A stretch of 64,000 bases of DNA, taken from the NCBI RefSeq assembly GCF_038397725.1, contig NZ_CP151634.1, positions 3,906,001 through 3,970,000 on the forward strand, in the 5' to 3' direction. The stretch comes from Microbacterium sp. LWO13-1.2. Its GTDB lineage: Bacteria; Actinomycetota; Actinomycetes; Actinomycetales; Microbacteriaceae. Under the pieces are notes generated by a model. It was not told the origin of the DNA and searched no databases. It was given only the letters and a program-made list of their open reading frames with translations. The translations under genes and the position numbers were made by a program. This document shows, in pieces, positions 29,081-38,597 of the stretch (the stretch's first letter is position 1; every line of letters starts with the position of its first letter).

Positions 29081-30688
29081 TCAGTGGAAGAAGTGACGCT
29101 CCCCCGTGAAGAACATCGTCACGCCGGCCTTGCGAGCGGCATCCACGACCTCTTCATCGCGCACCGAACCACCGGGCTGGACGATCGCCGAGATCCCCGC
29201 GTCGATGAGCACCTGCGCACCGTCGGCGAACGGGAAGAACGCGTCGGATGCCGCCACCGAACCAGCCGCCCGATCGCCTGCGCGCTCGACCGCCAGACGG
29301 CAGGAGTCGACCCGGTTGACCTGCCCCATTCCCACGCCCACCGTGGCGTTTCCGCGCGCGAGGACGATCGCGTTCGACTTCACGGCGCGACAGGCCTTCC
29401 ACGCGAAGATGAGATTCTCCATCTCCTCCTCGCTGGGCCGCTCACCCGACACCAGCTCCCAGTTCTTCGCGACCGACCAGATGTCGTCCGGGAACCGGTC
29501 GGCGTCCTGGAGCAGCAGACCGCCGGAGACGAGACGGACGTCCATCCGCTCCTGCTGCCAGTCCTCAGGCAGCTGCAGCAGGCGCAGGTTCTTCTTCGCC
29601 TTGAACACCTCGAGGGCGGCCGGTTCGAACGCCGGCGCCACGATGACCTCGGTGAAGATGTCCTTGAGGTTCTCCGCCATCTTCAGGGTGACGGTGCCGT
29701 TGGCAGCGATCACTCCGCCGTACGCCGAGACCGGGTCGCACTCGTGCGCGCGCAGGTGCGCACTCGCGATCGGGTCGAGCGCGTTCGGTGCCGTCGTCGC
29801 GATGCCGCACGGGTTCGCGTGCTTGATGATCGCGACCGTGGGCAGCACCATGTCATACGCGGCGCGCAGCGCCGCGTCGGCGTCGACGTAGTTGTTGTAC
29901 GACATCTCCTTGCCCTGCAGCTGCGTGGCCTGGGCGATGCCGTGGCCACCGACGCGCGAGTAGATGGCCGCGCGCTGATGCGAGTTCTCGCCATAGCGCA
30001 GGGTGGCGAGGCGCTCCGCCTGGATCGTGAGGTGCGCCGGCAGGTCGCCAGGTTCGTTCAGTGTGCCCTCGGCGAACCACGACGCGACGGCCGTGTCGTA
30101 CGCCGCGGTGTGCGCGAAGGCGCGAGCGGCGAGCTCACGTCGCTGCGCGTGGGTCGTTCCGCCCGAGCGAATCGCGTCGATGACGGCCGAGTACGACGCC
30201 GGTGAGACGACGATCGCGACGTTGGCATGGTTCTTCGCGGACGCGCGCACCATGGCGGGTCCACCGATGTCGATCTGCTCGACCACGACATCGCCGACGG
30301 CACCCGATGCGACCGTCTCCACGAACGGGTACAGGTTCACGACGACCAGTTCGAACGGCTCGATACCGAGGTTCTCGAGCTGCCCCTCGTGATCTTCCAG
30401 ACGCAGGTCCGCAAGGAGCCCCGCGTGCACGGCCGGGTGCAGCGTCTTCACGCGGCCGTCCAGCATCTCGGGAACGCCGGTGACGGTCGAGACATCGGTG
30501 ACGTCGTATCCCGCCTCGCGGATCGCGGCCGCCGTCGATCCGGTCGAGACGATCTCGGCGCCGGACTCGGCGAGAGCGGCGGCGAGCACCAGCAGGTCGG
30601 TCTTGTCACTCACCGAGATGAGCGCACGTCTGATCGGCACCGCATCGCGATCGCGGTACAGCGAGGGGTCGTGACGGGGGCCGGCCAT
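29081..30688 (-). CDS. purH: bifunctional AICAR formyltransferase / IMP cyclohydrolase
   Basis: Catalyses the last two steps of IMP synthesis. 535 aa, full length. The N-terminal MGS-like cyclohydrolase part shows [33 protein letters not shown] and [19 protein letters not shown]. The C-terminal transformylase shows [31 protein letters not shown], the catalytic KHANPCG, and ending [17 protein letters not shown] at 30688 with AAGGAG upstream. It lies 37 nt downstream of purN in the same operon. Confidence 0.97.
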   Translation of the reverse strand: MAGPRHDPSLYRDRDAVPIRRALISVSDKTDLLVLAAALAESGAEIVSTGSTAAAIREAGYDVTDVSTVTGVPEMLDGRVKTLHPAVHAGLLADLRLEDHEGQLENLGIEPFELVVVNLYPFVETVASGAVGDVVVEQIDIGGPAMVRASAKNHANVAIVVSPASYSAVIDAIRSGGTTHAQRRELAARAFAHTAAYDTAVASWFAEGTLNEPGDLPAHLTIQAERLATLRYGENSHQRAAIYSRVGGHGIAQATQLQGKEMSYNNYVDADAALRAAYDMVLPTVAIIKHANPCGIATTAPNALDPIASAHLRAHECDPVSAYGGVIAANGTVTLKMAENLKDIFTEVIVAPAFEPAALEVFKAKKNLRLLQLPEDWQQERMDVRLVSGGLLLQDADRFPDDIWSVAKNWELVSGERPSEEEMENLIFAWKACRAVKSNAIVLARGNATVGVGMGQVNRVDSCRLAVERAGDRAAGSVAASDAFFPFADGAQVLIDAGISAIVQPGGSVRDEEVVDAARKAGVTMFFTGERHFFH

Positions 30689-30725
30689 GGAGGGCTCCTT
30701 CAGCGTGGGGACGTGCGAGGGGTGG

Positions 30726-31325
30726 TCAGGGAATGATCGAGGAGGCTTCGCTCAGCGGAAGCTCGCCGGTGGCGACGCGACGGACGACGTCGATGAGGAG
30801 GCGGCGTTCGACGGGCTTGATGCGATCGTGCAGGCTGTGTTCCGTGTCACCCGCGAGGATCGGCACGCGCTCCTGCGCGAGGATCGGACCGGAGTCGATC
30901 CCGTCGTCGACGACGATGACGCTGGCGCCGGTTTCGGTCACGCCTGCGGCGAGCGCATCGCGGACGCCGTGCGCACCCGGGAACTCGGGGAGGTACGCCG
31001 GATGCGTGTTGATCAGGCGCGGCGAGTACTCGGCGACGAGCGCCGACGGCAGCAGGCGCATCAGTCCGCTGAGAACGACGAGATCCGGCGTCCAGACGGC
31101 GAGTTGGCGTCCGAGCTCCTCACCCCAGGCCTCGCGACTCTCGTGCTCGTGCCAGGGAACGGTGAAGCTCGGGATGCCGAATTCTTCGGCGTGCGCGAGC
31201 CCGTCGGCTTCGCGATCGGCACCGACGACGACGACCCTGGCCGGGAAATCGGGGTGACGAGCAGCCTCGAGGAGGGCACGAAGGTTCGAGCCGGTGCCCG
31301 AGATGAGAACGGCGACCGTGAGCAC
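30726..31325 (-). CDS. purN: phosphoribosylglycinamide formyltransferase
   Basis: Third step of purine synthesis, transferring a formyl group from 10-formyl-THF to GAR. 199 aa. Motifs: [17 protein letters not shown] (phosphate loop), [13 protein letters not shown], the catalytic [16 protein letters not shown] with Asn/His, and [18 protein letters not shown] with the catalytic Asp. Starts with GTG at 31325, 6 nt after TAGACT, so a leaderless mRNA is predicted. Followed by purH. Confidence 0.96.
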   Translation of the reverse strand: MLTVAVLISGTGSNLRALLEAARHPDFPARVVVVGADREADGLAHAEEFGIPSFTVPWHEHESREAWGEELGRQLAVWTPDLVVLSGLMRLLPSALVAEYSPRLINTHPAYLPEFPGAHGVRDALAAGVTETGASVIVVDDGIDSGPILAQERVPILAGDTEHSLHDRIKPVERRLLIDVVRRVATGELPLSEASSIIP

Positions 31326-31337
31326 CCGCCCAGTCTA
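31326..31337 (-). promoter_or_regulatory. leaderless promoter of purN-purH
   Basis: TAGACT (31337-31332), 6 nt, then the GTG start. Upstream, TGCATG/CATGCA boxes recur at 31391-31396, 31436-31441 and 31455-31460, the last two inside direct repeats of GGTCATGCA. Confidence 0.5.
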
Positions 31338-31475
31338 CCGGGGCGGGACCGGGCGTCCGTTCGGAATACCGGTCGTCCGGCCGTCCCACTTGCATGGCCG
31401 GACGACGAATCGTTGTCCATTTCGTCGCATCCGGTCATGCATCCGTGCGATGGTCATGCAAGCTGCACGCAGCTT

Positions 31476-32852
31476 TCACGGTTTCAGGTCGAACCCAGGG
31501 CCCTTGAACGCGTCGCGGATGTCATCCAGCGGGACGGTTTCGTGCTCGGCATCGACCTGGACAGCGCCGACCGCTGTGGAATCCCCGCCGATCGCCGCTT
31601 CGGATGCCGCGGTCTCCGCCATCCAGCGGTCGGTGCGCTCCTCCGCCAGTTCGTCCCGATGCCGAGGCGAAAGCAGCAGGATGGCCGCACCGATCAGGAC
31701 CTCGACCCCGATCGCCAGCGCGAAGGGACCGACCGCGGGACCGGCGTCGGCCAGTCGCCCCGGCCCCATCGAACCGCCGGCCAGCACGGCGGCCACCGCG
31801 GCGACTCCGGCGGACAGGGCCGCGATACCTGCGGCGATCGCCGCCCGCGGTCCGATGCGCAGCGGCGTGCCCTCCCAGACCAGTCGGGATCTCACGGCCC
31901 AGCCGGCGACGGCACCCGCAGCGATCGGCACGATCACCACGACGAGCATCCAGATCGAGCCGTTCTCCGGAAGCAGACCCAGCACCGGGATGCCGGGGAC
32001 GACCCCGAGCTGCGTGCCTGCCGGCGACACAGCGGTTCCGAGCCCGACCGAGAACCCGGGGCCCGCCAGCCAGGATGCCGCCCAGACGATCAGGGTGGGC
32101 AGATAGGCGAGGTGTCCGAGGGCGAGCACCGCCACGCCGAGAAGGTCGACTCGAGCCGCCTCGAACAGTGCGACGACCTCTCCCCCGCGCAGCACCACCA
32201 TCACCGCGACGCTCAGCGCCGATGCGCCCGTGATCGCGACCACGGCGAAAGCCGCCCCGCGCACCGCGGCCGCGGGTACTGCGCCCCAGTCGCCCCAGGA
32301 GTCGAAGACGTCATGCAGACGGTCCAGGATCCCGCCGTCGCCGTCGTCCCAGACCACGCGGAGCGCACCGGCGAGAGCACCGGCGAGGTACACCGCAGAG
32401 GGCAGCAGGATCGAGAGCAGCAGCGAAGTCTCTGCCGCGGCCAGCCGAGAGGTGAGGGCGACACCGGTCGCGATGAGGGCGAAGGCCGCCGTCCCCGACA
32501 ACGCCCCCAGCAGCCATGCCCCCGACCGCGCCGCACGTGCTCCCGAGCGCGCCGCGAACAGCAACGTGAAGAGGAGGAATGCCAGCGGGGTGACCGACAC
32601 CACGAAGGAAGCCGCCTCCTGGGCGATGCCGACCGCGACGATCACGTCCTTCGGCACGGTGATGTCCAGCGGAACGCCGTGCCCGAACTGCCAGAGCGTG
32701 CCGGTGAGCGGCCAGAGCGCGCCCCAGTCGGCCGTGACGCCGAAGGCGATCGTCCAGAGCAGGGTCAGCGGCGCCAGGAGCACGGCAAGACCGACGCCTG
32801 CCGCAATGGCAGCGTCGACGGCGGCCAGGAGCGCGACGAGGAGGCGTTGCAT
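31476..32852 (-). CDS. multi-pass membrane protein, DUF6350-like
   Basis: Integral membrane protein of 458 aa with roughly ten hydrophobic helices (for example ALLAAVDAAIAAGVGLAVLL, GAVAGWAV, IAALSAGVAAVAAVLAGG) and an acidic cytoplasmic tail from about residue 400. It matches my memory of the DUF6350 family, which sits beside purN-purH in many actinobacteria; function unknown. It is the gene upstream of purN with a 150-bp gap, so co-transcription is possible but purN has its own promoter. Divergent from the purine permease. Confidence 0.72.
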   Translation of the reverse strand: MQRLLVALLAAVDAAIAAGVGLAVLLAPLTLLWTIAFGVTADWGALWPLTGTLWQFGHGVPLDITVPKDVIVAVGIAQEAASFVVSVTPLAFLLFTLLFAARSGARAARSGAWLLGALSGTAAFALIATGVALTSRLAAAETSLLLSILLPSAVYLAGALAGALRVVWDDGDGGILDRLHDVFDSWGDWGAVPAAAVRGAAFAVVAITGASALSVAVMVVLRGGEVVALFEAARVDLLGVAVLALGHLAYLPTLIVWAASWLAGPGFSVGLGTAVSPAGTQLGVVPGIPVLGLLPENGSIWMLVVVIVPIAAGAVAGWAVRSRLVWEGTPLRIGPRAAIAAGIAALSAGVAAVAAVLAGGSMGPGRLADAGPAVGPFALAIGVEVLIGAAILLLSPRHRDELAEERTDRWMAETAASEAAIGGDSTAVGAVQVDAEHETVPLDDIRDAFKGPGFDLKP

Positions 32853-32943
32853 ATCGATTCGAGACTACGACGAGAAACCCTGCTCCTCCTGTGGGCGCGC
32901 GCGTCGTGCGCCACACGATAACGTCATCAACGGAGGTTCCCCG

Positions 32944-34422
32944 ATGACAACTGCCCCGCCCACCGCCCACGCTCCCGCCGAGCCCACGAACGCCCTCGAT
33001 CGATTCTTCGAGATCAGCAGACGCGGCTCGACGATCGGCACCGAGATCCGAGGCGGACTGGTGACGTTCGTCACGATGGCCTACATCGTGATCCTGAATC
33101 CGATCATCCTGTCCGGCAAGCCCGATGTCGCCGGGAACATGCTGGACTTCAACGCCGTGGGAGCGGCGACGGCGCTCACGGCCGGCGTGATGACCATCCT
33201 GTTCGGCGTCGTCACCCGTCTTCCCTTCGCATTCGCGGCGGGGCTCGGCATCAACGCCTTCGTGGCGTTCTCGGTGGTCGGGCAGGTCACCTGGCCCGAG
33301 GCCATGGCGCTGGTCATGATCAACGGTCTGGTCATCGTGCTGCTGGCCGCCACCGGCCTGCGCAAGGCGATCTTCGACGCGGTGCCGTTCCAGCTCAAGA
33401 TCGCCATCACCGTCGGCATCGGCCTGTTCATCGCGTTCATCGGCTTCGTCAATTCCGGGTTCGTCACGGCGACCGGCACCTCGTCGCCGCCCGTCGGCCT
33501 CGGCGTGGACGGCTCGGTCGCAACGATCCCCAGCCTGCTCTTCGTTATCACACTCATCCTCACCGGCATCCTCGTCGCCCTCCGCATCAAGGGCGGCATG
33601 CTGATCGGCCTCATCGGCGGCACAGTGCTCGCCGTCATCGTCGAAGCGATCTGGCACATCGGCCCGCGCGCCTTCGACGACGAGGGCAACGTCGTCAACC
33701 CCGGCGGCTGGGGCCTCACGGTCCCCGCGCTCAACGGCTCTCCGGTGAGCTTTCCCGACCTGAGCCTCGTCGGCGCCGTCGACTTCACCTTCGACCTCGG
33801 CAAGGTCAGCCTGGTCGCCATCGTGATGATCGTGTTCACACTGCTCTTCACGAACTTCTTCGACGCCATGGGCACCATGACCGGCCTCGCCAAGGAGGCC
33901 GACCTCGCCGATGAGCACGGCGACTTCCCGCGCATCAAGTCGGCGCTGGTGGTCGAGGGCATCGGTGCGATCGCCGGCGGCGCGACCTCGTCGTCGTCGA
34001 GCACCGTGTTCATCGAGTCCGGTTCCGGCATCGGCGAAGGCGCGCGCACCGGTTTGGCGAACGTCGTCACGGGCGTCATCTTCCTGATCGCGATGTTCCT
34101 CACGCCGCTGACCTCGATCGTCCCGACCGAGATCGCCGCCGCTGCCCTCGTCATCGTCGGAGCGATGATGATGGCGCAGATCCGCTTCATCGACTTCTCG
34201 GAGTTCCGCGTGCTGCTGCCGGTGTTCCTCACCGTCACCGTGATGCCGCTGACCTACTCGATCGCGAACGGCATCGGCGCAGGCTTCGTCAGCTGGGTGC
34301 TCATCCACGCCTTCTCCGGCAAGGCGAAGAGCATCAGCCCGTTGCTGTGGGGCGTGGCGGCCGGATTCCTCATCTTCTTCGCCAGGGGCCCGATCGAGGC
34401 GCTGTTCGGCGTCGGCATCTGA
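32944..34422 (+). CDS. NCS2 purine permease (AzgA-like)
   Basis: Proton-coupled nucleobase uptake protein of the AzgA (adenine/guanine/hypoxanthine) branch of NCS2, 492 aa with about 12-14 membrane segments. Family motifs: GTEIRGGLVTFVTMAYIVI near residue 30, PFAFAAGLGINAFVAFSVV, TNFFDAMGTMTGLAKEADL and GAIAGGATSSSSSTVFIES (AzgA has TSSxTxxxES). ATG at 32944 follows CGGAGG by 7 nt. Its position beside purN-purH fits purine salvage balancing synthesis. Ends in the hairpin at 34439-34472. Confidence 0.92.
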   Translation: MTTAPPTAHAPAEPTNALDRFFEISRRGSTIGTEIRGGLVTFVTMAYIVILNPIILSGKPDVAGNMLDFNAVGAATALTAGVMTILFGVVTRLPFAFAAGLGINAFVAFSVVGQVTWPEAMALVMINGLVIVLLAATGLRKAIFDAVPFQLKIAITVGIGLFIAFIGFVNSGFVTATGTSSPPVGLGVDGSVATIPSLLFVITLILTGILVALRIKGGMLIGLIGGTVLAVIVEAIWHIGPRAFDDEGNVVNPGGWGLTVPALNGSPVSFPDLSLVGAVDFTFDLGKVSLVAIVMIVFTLLFTNFFDAMGTMTGLAKEADLADEHGDFPRIKSALVVEGIGAIAGGATSSSSSTVFIESGSGIGEGARTGLANVVTGVIFLIAMFLTPLTSIVPTEIAAAALVIVGAMMMAQIRFIDFSEFRVLLPVFLTVTVMPLTYSIANGIGAGFVSWVLIHAFSGKAKSISPLLWGVAAGFLIFFARGPIEALFGVGI

Positions 34423-34438
34423 TCTGCAGATCGACGAT

Positions 34439-34472
34439 GGGAGGGGCGGATGCTGCGGCATCCGTCCCTCCC
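34439..34472 (+). terminator. terminator of the purine permease gene
   Basis: 15-bp stem (34439-34453 with 34458-34472, one G-U pair) with loop TGCG. Confidence 0.75.
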
Positions 34473-34572
34473 GCGTTCATCACACAGTCACCGCGATTCG
34501 CCCCCTCAGCGGACCTCTGGCGCGGCCAGCGACGCTCTGCTAGACCGGAGGCACTGAGGAGAAGGTGAACCG

Positions 34573-35508
34573 ATGTCCGCACCCGATGTGGCCCGCGGAG
34601 CCCGCTATGTCACCGATGGCGGCCTCGAGACCGACCTGATCTTCCATCACGACGTCGACCTGCCCGACTTCGCTGCCTTCGTCCTGATCGACGACGGGCC
34701 CGGCCGGACGCTCCTGCGCGACTACTACCGTGGCTACGGCGAGGTCGCCCGCGCGCACGGCGTGAGTCTCCGACTCGAGTCGGCCACGTGGCGGGCGAGC
34801 CAGGACTGGGGGCCGCGGCTGGGCTACGATGCCGCAGCGCTTCGTCGGGTGAACATCGATACGGTGCGCCTGCTCCACGAGCTCGCGGCGGAGTTCAGAG
34901 ACCTGCCCGAGGTCCGCCTGGTCGGCACGATCGGGCCACGGGGCGACGGCTACGAGTCCGGTTCCTGGGACACGGTGACAGGAGCCGACGACGCCCTGAC
35001 CTACCACCGGGCACAGGTGGGCGCGCTCAGCGAGGCCGGAGTGCACGTCATCGCGGCGTACACACTCACAGATCCTGCCGAGGCCATCGGCATCGTCCGC
35101 GCCGCGCGAGAAGCGGGGATGCCGGTGGAGATATCGTTCACCGTCGAGACCGATGGGCGGCTCGCTTCGGGGAGCACGTTGGAGGACGTGATCCATCGCG
35201 TCGATGCGACCGCGCCGCCCGACGGATATCTGCTGAACTGCGCGCACCCGGAGCATCTCGGCCGCGCGGTCGGCCCCACCGTGGCGGGCCGGATCATCGG
35301 CATCCGCCCGAACGCCTCACGGCTCTCGCACGCGGAACTGGATGGCTCGGATCGGCTTCACGAGGGCGATCCCGAAGACCTCGCCGCCTGCACGGTCGAG
35401 CTGCTGGATCGCCTCCCGGCTGTGCGGGTGATCGGCGGTTGCTGCGGCACGGACGTCCGTCACATCGCCAAGATGTGGCAGCGGCTCAGCGCGGTACCCT
35501 CACTCTGA
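34573..35508 (+). CDS. homocysteine S-methyltransferase family protein
   Basis: Zinc-dependent methyltransferase of the MetH-N/BHMT/MmuM family, 311 aa. Zinc ligands are seen as LLNCAHPEH (Cys near 220) and VIGGCCGTDVRHI (Cys pair near 293). The N-terminus TDGGLETDLIFHHDVDLP and VRLVGTIGPRGDGYES are typical. It probably methylates homocysteine or a related thiol from S-methylmethionine or another donor; the donor cannot be told. GAGGAGAAGG precedes the ATG. Appears monocistronic. Confidence 0.85.
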   Translation: MSAPDVARGARYVTDGGLETDLIFHHDVDLPDFAAFVLIDDGPGRTLLRDYYRGYGEVARAHGVSLRLESATWRASQDWGPRLGYDAAALRRVNIDTVRLLHELAAEFRDLPEVRLVGTIGPRGDGYESGSWDTVTGADDALTYHRAQVGALSEAGVHVIAAYTLTDPAEAIGIVRAAREAGMPVEISFTVETDGRLASGSTLEDVIHRVDATAPPDGYLLNCAHPEHLGRAVGPTVAGRIIGIRPNASRLSHAELDGSDRLHEGDPEDLAACTVELLDRLPAVRVIGGCCGTDVRHIAKMWQRLSAVPSL

Positions 35509-35532
35509 GCCGCAGACATTCCGACGACGAGC

Positions 35533-35934
35533 TCAGGCGAAGGCGGCGGCGAACTCGGGAGACGGCTCGATCGGTTCGATGACGTCGATGAGCACGCCAC
35601 CCGGCGCCTCGACGATGAAGTGACGCTGCCCGAACGCTTCATCGCGCAGCGGAAGCCGCTCGGAGAGGCCGAGATCGCCCACCATACGCGCGTGCTCTGC
35701 GGCGGCATCCGGCACCTCGACGTTCAACAGGAGCCCCCGCACAGGCTCGCGGAAGCCCTCCGGAATCGTCTCGTGGCTGCGATCGAGGATCGCCAGTTCG
35801 CCGCCGCCGAAGCGCAGGCTCACGTACCAGTCGGCTTCGAACGTCGTCTCGAAGCCGAGCACCTCGCGGTAGAACCGTGACGCCGTCGCAACATCGTCCA
35901 CCATCAGCACCGGGTAGAAGCTCGTGATCTCCAT
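35533..35934 (-). CDS. VOC-family (glyoxalase/bleomycin-resistance fold) protein
   Basis: Small 133-aa vicinal-oxygen-chelate protein: [20 protein letters not shown] at the N-terminus, central [17 protein letters not shown], and [18 protein letters not shown] at the end. Metal-binding or antibiotic-binding function cannot be assigned. Divergent from a TetR regulator with a 74-bp gap that holds a near-perfect palindrome, so it is likely that regulator's target. AAAGGAG precedes its ATG. Confidence 0.82.
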   Translation of the reverse strand: MEITSFYPVLMVDDVATASRFYREVLGFETTFEADWYVSLRFGGGELAILDRSHETIPEGFREPVRGLLLNVEVPDAAAEHARMVGDLGLSERLPLRDEAFGQRHFIVEAPGGVLIDVIEPIEPSPEFAAAFA

Positions 35935-35945
35935 GGCTCTCCTTT

Positions 35946-35987
35946 ACATACACACTGTTTGTATCTTTCGCCTAGAATACATACACA
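35946..35987. promoter_or_regulatory. operator region between the VOC and TetR genes
   Basis: ATACACAC-T-GTTTGTAT (35948-35964) is symmetric in 7 of 8 positions. ACATACACA occurs at 35946-35954 and again at 35979-35987. The second copy follows TAGAAT (35973-35978), a -10 for the TetR gene, so TetR could repress both directions. Confidence 0.6.
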
Positions 35988-36008
35988 TCGCACGTAAAGG
36001 AACCCTCA

Positions 36009-36584
36009 ATGCCTCGAGCATCCGCTGCCGAAGCCGCCGAGACCGCCCGCAGGATCCTCGAAGCGGCCACCGCGCATTTCGCCGAATACGGAGCCGCCGC
36101 GGCATCGGTCGACGACATCGCCCGCGCCGCCGGAGTCACCCGCGGCGCTGTCTATCATCACTACGCATCGAAGCCCGGCCTGTTCGCGGCCGTCGCGGCA
36201 GCTCAGCAGCAGCTGATCGCCGACGCCATCATCGCCGCGACGGATGGGCAGGATGCAGCCGCCGCCCTTCGCTCCGGCAGCCATGCCTTCCTCGATGCGA
36301 TCACCCGAGGCGCGGCAGCCCGCGTTCTGCTCGTCGAAGGACCGGCCGTGCTCAGCTGGGCGGAATGGCGACGCACGGATGCCGAGGGTGCCGTGATGCA
36401 CCTGCGCGACGGCCTGAGGGAGGTCGGGATCGAGCCCCGCCTGCTCGGCGCGATGACCGCAGCGCTCTCCGGCGCCATGAACGAACTGGCGCTGTGGCTC
36501 TCCGAGCAACCGGCAGACGATGCAGCGCGCACGCACGCCCACCGATCTCTCGATCTGATCCTGGACTCGATCATCCCCGCGTGA
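36009..36584 (+). CDS. TetR-family transcriptional regulator
   Basis: 191-aa repressor with the HTH at residues about 12-55 (VDDIARAAGVTRGAVYHHYA) and a helical ligand domain. Divergent from the VOC gene, with the operator-like palindrome between them. AAAGGA lies upstream of the ATG. It probably regulates itself and the VOC protein; the inducer is unknown. Confidence 0.9.
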   Translation: MPRASAAEAAETARRILEAATAHFAEYGAAAASVDDIARAAGVTRGAVYHHYASKPGLFAAVAAAQQQLIADAIIAATDGQDAAAALRSGSHAFLDAITRGAAARVLLVEGPAVLSWAEWRRTDAEGAVMHLRDGLREVGIEPRLLGAMTAALSGAMNELALWLSEQPADDAARTHAHRSLDLILDSIIPA

Positions 36585-36602
36585 ACGCGAGCCCGGGCAT
36601 GA

Positions 36603-36634
36603 AGAAGGCCCCAGAGTGGAGTCCGGGGCCTTCT
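36603..36634. terminator. terminator after the TetR gene
   Basis: AGAAGGCCCC (36603-36612) pairs with GGGGCCTTCT (36625-36634), followed by TCT-rich sequence. Lies between convergent genes. Confidence 0.65.
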
Positions 36635-36672
36635 CTACGATCATACCGTCCGACTGGACGGATGCCGTCTGG

Positions 36673-37467
36673 TCAGAAGCAGCCGAGCAACTGCGGGGCC
36701 TGCACGAGCATGTCCGCGTTCTGACGCGCGCCGCCGGTCACGTACGCGAGGGTGAATGTGTACGAGAAGACGACGGTCCCGCTCGATGTCGGCGTGAACG
36801 AGACGGTGGGCGTCTGCGAAGCGGCGAAAGCCGGGTACGAGGAAAGCGCGGCGTTGTCGACGGAGATGGCCTTGTTGCCCACGTAGCCCTGAACAGCGCC
36901 GGGAAGGACCACACCGGCACCGGCGATCGAGACGTCCAGATGCTGCGTGCCGAGGTGTCCCGCCGCGGTGTAGATCGGCAGCATGAACTGGTACGTGGTC
37001 CCCGCAGTCACGTCGACCGCGAACTGCAGTGCCACCGTCACCGGAGTCTGTGCGGCTCCGTCGGTGTTGTCGTGATCGTCGAGCGACATGAACCCGGGTT
37101 CGTTGACCTCGCCGCCGCCGCCCCACCAGCTGGCGGGCGTCGGCGCGACCGCGAAATCGGTCTGCACGAACCCGTTGACCGCGTCACCCGTCGGCGCCTT
37201 GGCGGGCGTCCACCCAGTGCCGAAGTTGCCGTCAGAGGTCGGAGACGACCCCACCGACCCGTTGCTGCTGAGGGTCCCGCCGAGTACCTGGAATCCACCG
37301 ACCGGGACGACGACGCACTCCGACGGCGTGGTGGTGGACGCGGAAGCCAACGGAGTGGCGACTGCGACGGCGATCACCGGCATCGACCAGGCAGCTGCTT
37401 TGATGACCGTTCGACGGTTGATGCCGTCACCGGATGTGGTGTGCGCGGGCGCGCGGAAATGCGTCAA
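36673..37467 (-). CDS. Tat-exported secreted protein of unknown function
   Basis: 264-aa protein with a twin-arginine signal: NRRTVIKAAAWSMPVIAVAV, cleavage expected after PLASA (about residue 43). The mature part is Gly/Ser/Thr-rich and probably a beta-sandwich, with WWGGGGEVNEPGFMSLDD, VDVTAGTTYQFMLPIYTAAG and SSGTVVFSYTFTLAYVTGGA; two Cys (SECVVV near the mature start and LLGCF at the end) could form a disulfide joining the termini. No LPxTG or membrane anchor, so it is probably secreted. Family not recognised. Starts with TTG at 37467 after GGGGAG. The 200 bp upstream hold only its promoter region and the sucD terminator. Confidence 0.75.
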   Translation of the reverse strand: MTHFRAPAHTTSGDGINRRTVIKAAAWSMPVIAVAVATPLASASTTTPSECVVVPVGGFQVLGGTLSSNGSVGSSPTSDGNFGTGWTPAKAPTGDAVNGFVQTDFAVAPTPASWWGGGGEVNEPGFMSLDDHDNTDGAAQTPVTVALQFAVDVTAGTTYQFMLPIYTAAGHLGTQHLDVSIAGAGVVLPGAVQGYVGNKAISVDNAALSSYPAFAASQTPTVSFTPTSSGTVVFSYTFTLAYVTGGARQNADMLVQAPQLLGCF

Positions 37468-37623
37468 GATACTCTCCCCAGAATTGTCGTAGAAAGGCCC
37501 CAGCGACCTGTGCGCGCCGAATGTGCGCGCTAACAGAGGAACGCTACCACGAAGTTAGGCGACCCGAAAAATCACCCTCAGGTTTGTTTCCGCAACGTCG
37601 AGAGTGCCCGCCGACCGCGCACG

Positions 37624-37657
37624 CAGAAGGCCCCGAGCCGAAGCCCGGGGCCTTCTG
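37624..37657. terminator. terminator downstream of sucD
   Basis: CAGAAGGCCCCG (37624-37635) pairs perfectly with CGGGGCCTTCTG (37646-37657), 10 bp past the sucD stop. Confidence 0.75.
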
Positions 37658-37667
37658 AAAGGTGCTG

Positions 37668-38570
37668 CTAGAGCGCCTCGATGATCTTACGCATCAGGTC
37701 AGCGGTCTCGCTCGGCGTCTTGCCGACCTTGACTCCGGCGGCCTCGAGGGCCTCCTTCTTCGCCTGAGCGGTACCGGCCGAGCCGGAGACGATGGCGCCG
37801 GCGTGGCCCATGGTCTTGCCCTCGGGAGCGGTGAAGCCCGCGACGTAGCCGACGACCGGCTTGGTGACGTGCGCCTTGATGTAGTCCGCGGCCCGCTCCT
37901 CGGCGTCGCCACCGATCTCGCCGATCATGACGATCGCCTTGGTCTCGGGGTCGGCTTCGAAAGCGGCGAGCGCGTCGATGTGCGTCGTGCCGATGACAGG
38001 GTCGCCGCCGATGCCGATGGCGGTGGAGAAGCCCAGGTCGCGCAGCTCGAACATCATCTGGTAGGTCAGGGTGCCCGACTTCGACACGAGGCCGATCGGT
38101 CCCTTGCCGGTGATGTTCGCCGGGGTGATACCGACGAGCGCCTCACCCGGGGTGATGATGCCGGGGCAGTTCGGTCCGATGATGCGGGTCTTGTTGCCCT
38201 TGCTCTGGGCGTACGCCCACGCCTCGGCCGCGTCGCCGACGGGAACACCCTCGGTGATGACGACGAGCAGCGGGATTTCGGCGTCGATGGCCTCGATCAT
38301 CGCGTCCTTGGTGAACGCGCCGGGAACGAAGGCGATCGACACGTCAGCGCCGGTCTCCTTCATCGCCTCGGCGACCGAGCCGAAGACGGGGAGGTCCACT
38401 TCGCCTTCGTGCGGCTTCTCGTGGGTGACGGTGGTACCGGCCTTGCGTGCGTTCACGCCACCGACGATGTTCGTGCCCGCCTTGAGCATGAGCGCCGTGT
38501 GCTTGGTGCCCTCGCCGCCGGTGATGCCCTGGACGATGACCTTGGAGTCCTTGTTGAGGTAGATCGACAT
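37668..38570 (-). CDS. sucD: succinyl-CoA synthetase alpha subunit
   Basis: TCA-cycle enzyme subunit, 300 aa, carrying the CoA site and phosphohistidine. Motifs: [19 protein letters not shown] (CoA-binding Rossmann part), [18 protein letters not shown], and the active-site His region [25 protein letters not shown] precedes the ATG. It follows sucC by 27 nt in one operon. Confidence 0.97.
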   Translation of the reverse strand: MSIYLNKDSKVIVQGITGGEGTKHTALMLKAGTNIVGGVNARKAGTTVTHEKPHEGEVDLPVFGSVAEAMKETGADVSIAFVPGAFTKDAMIEAIDAEIPLLVVITEGVPVGDAAEAWAYAQSKGNKTRIIGPNCPGIITPGEALVGITPANITGKGPIGLVSKSGTLTYQMMFELRDLGFSTAIGIGGDPVIGTTHIDALAAFEADPETKAIVMIGEIGGDAEERAADYIKAHVTKPVVGYVAGFTAPEGKTMGHAGAIVSGSAGTAQAKKEALEAAGVKVGKTPSETADLMRKIIEAL

Positions 38571-38597
38571 TTCTTCAGTCCTTGAGTCTCTTGGGCG

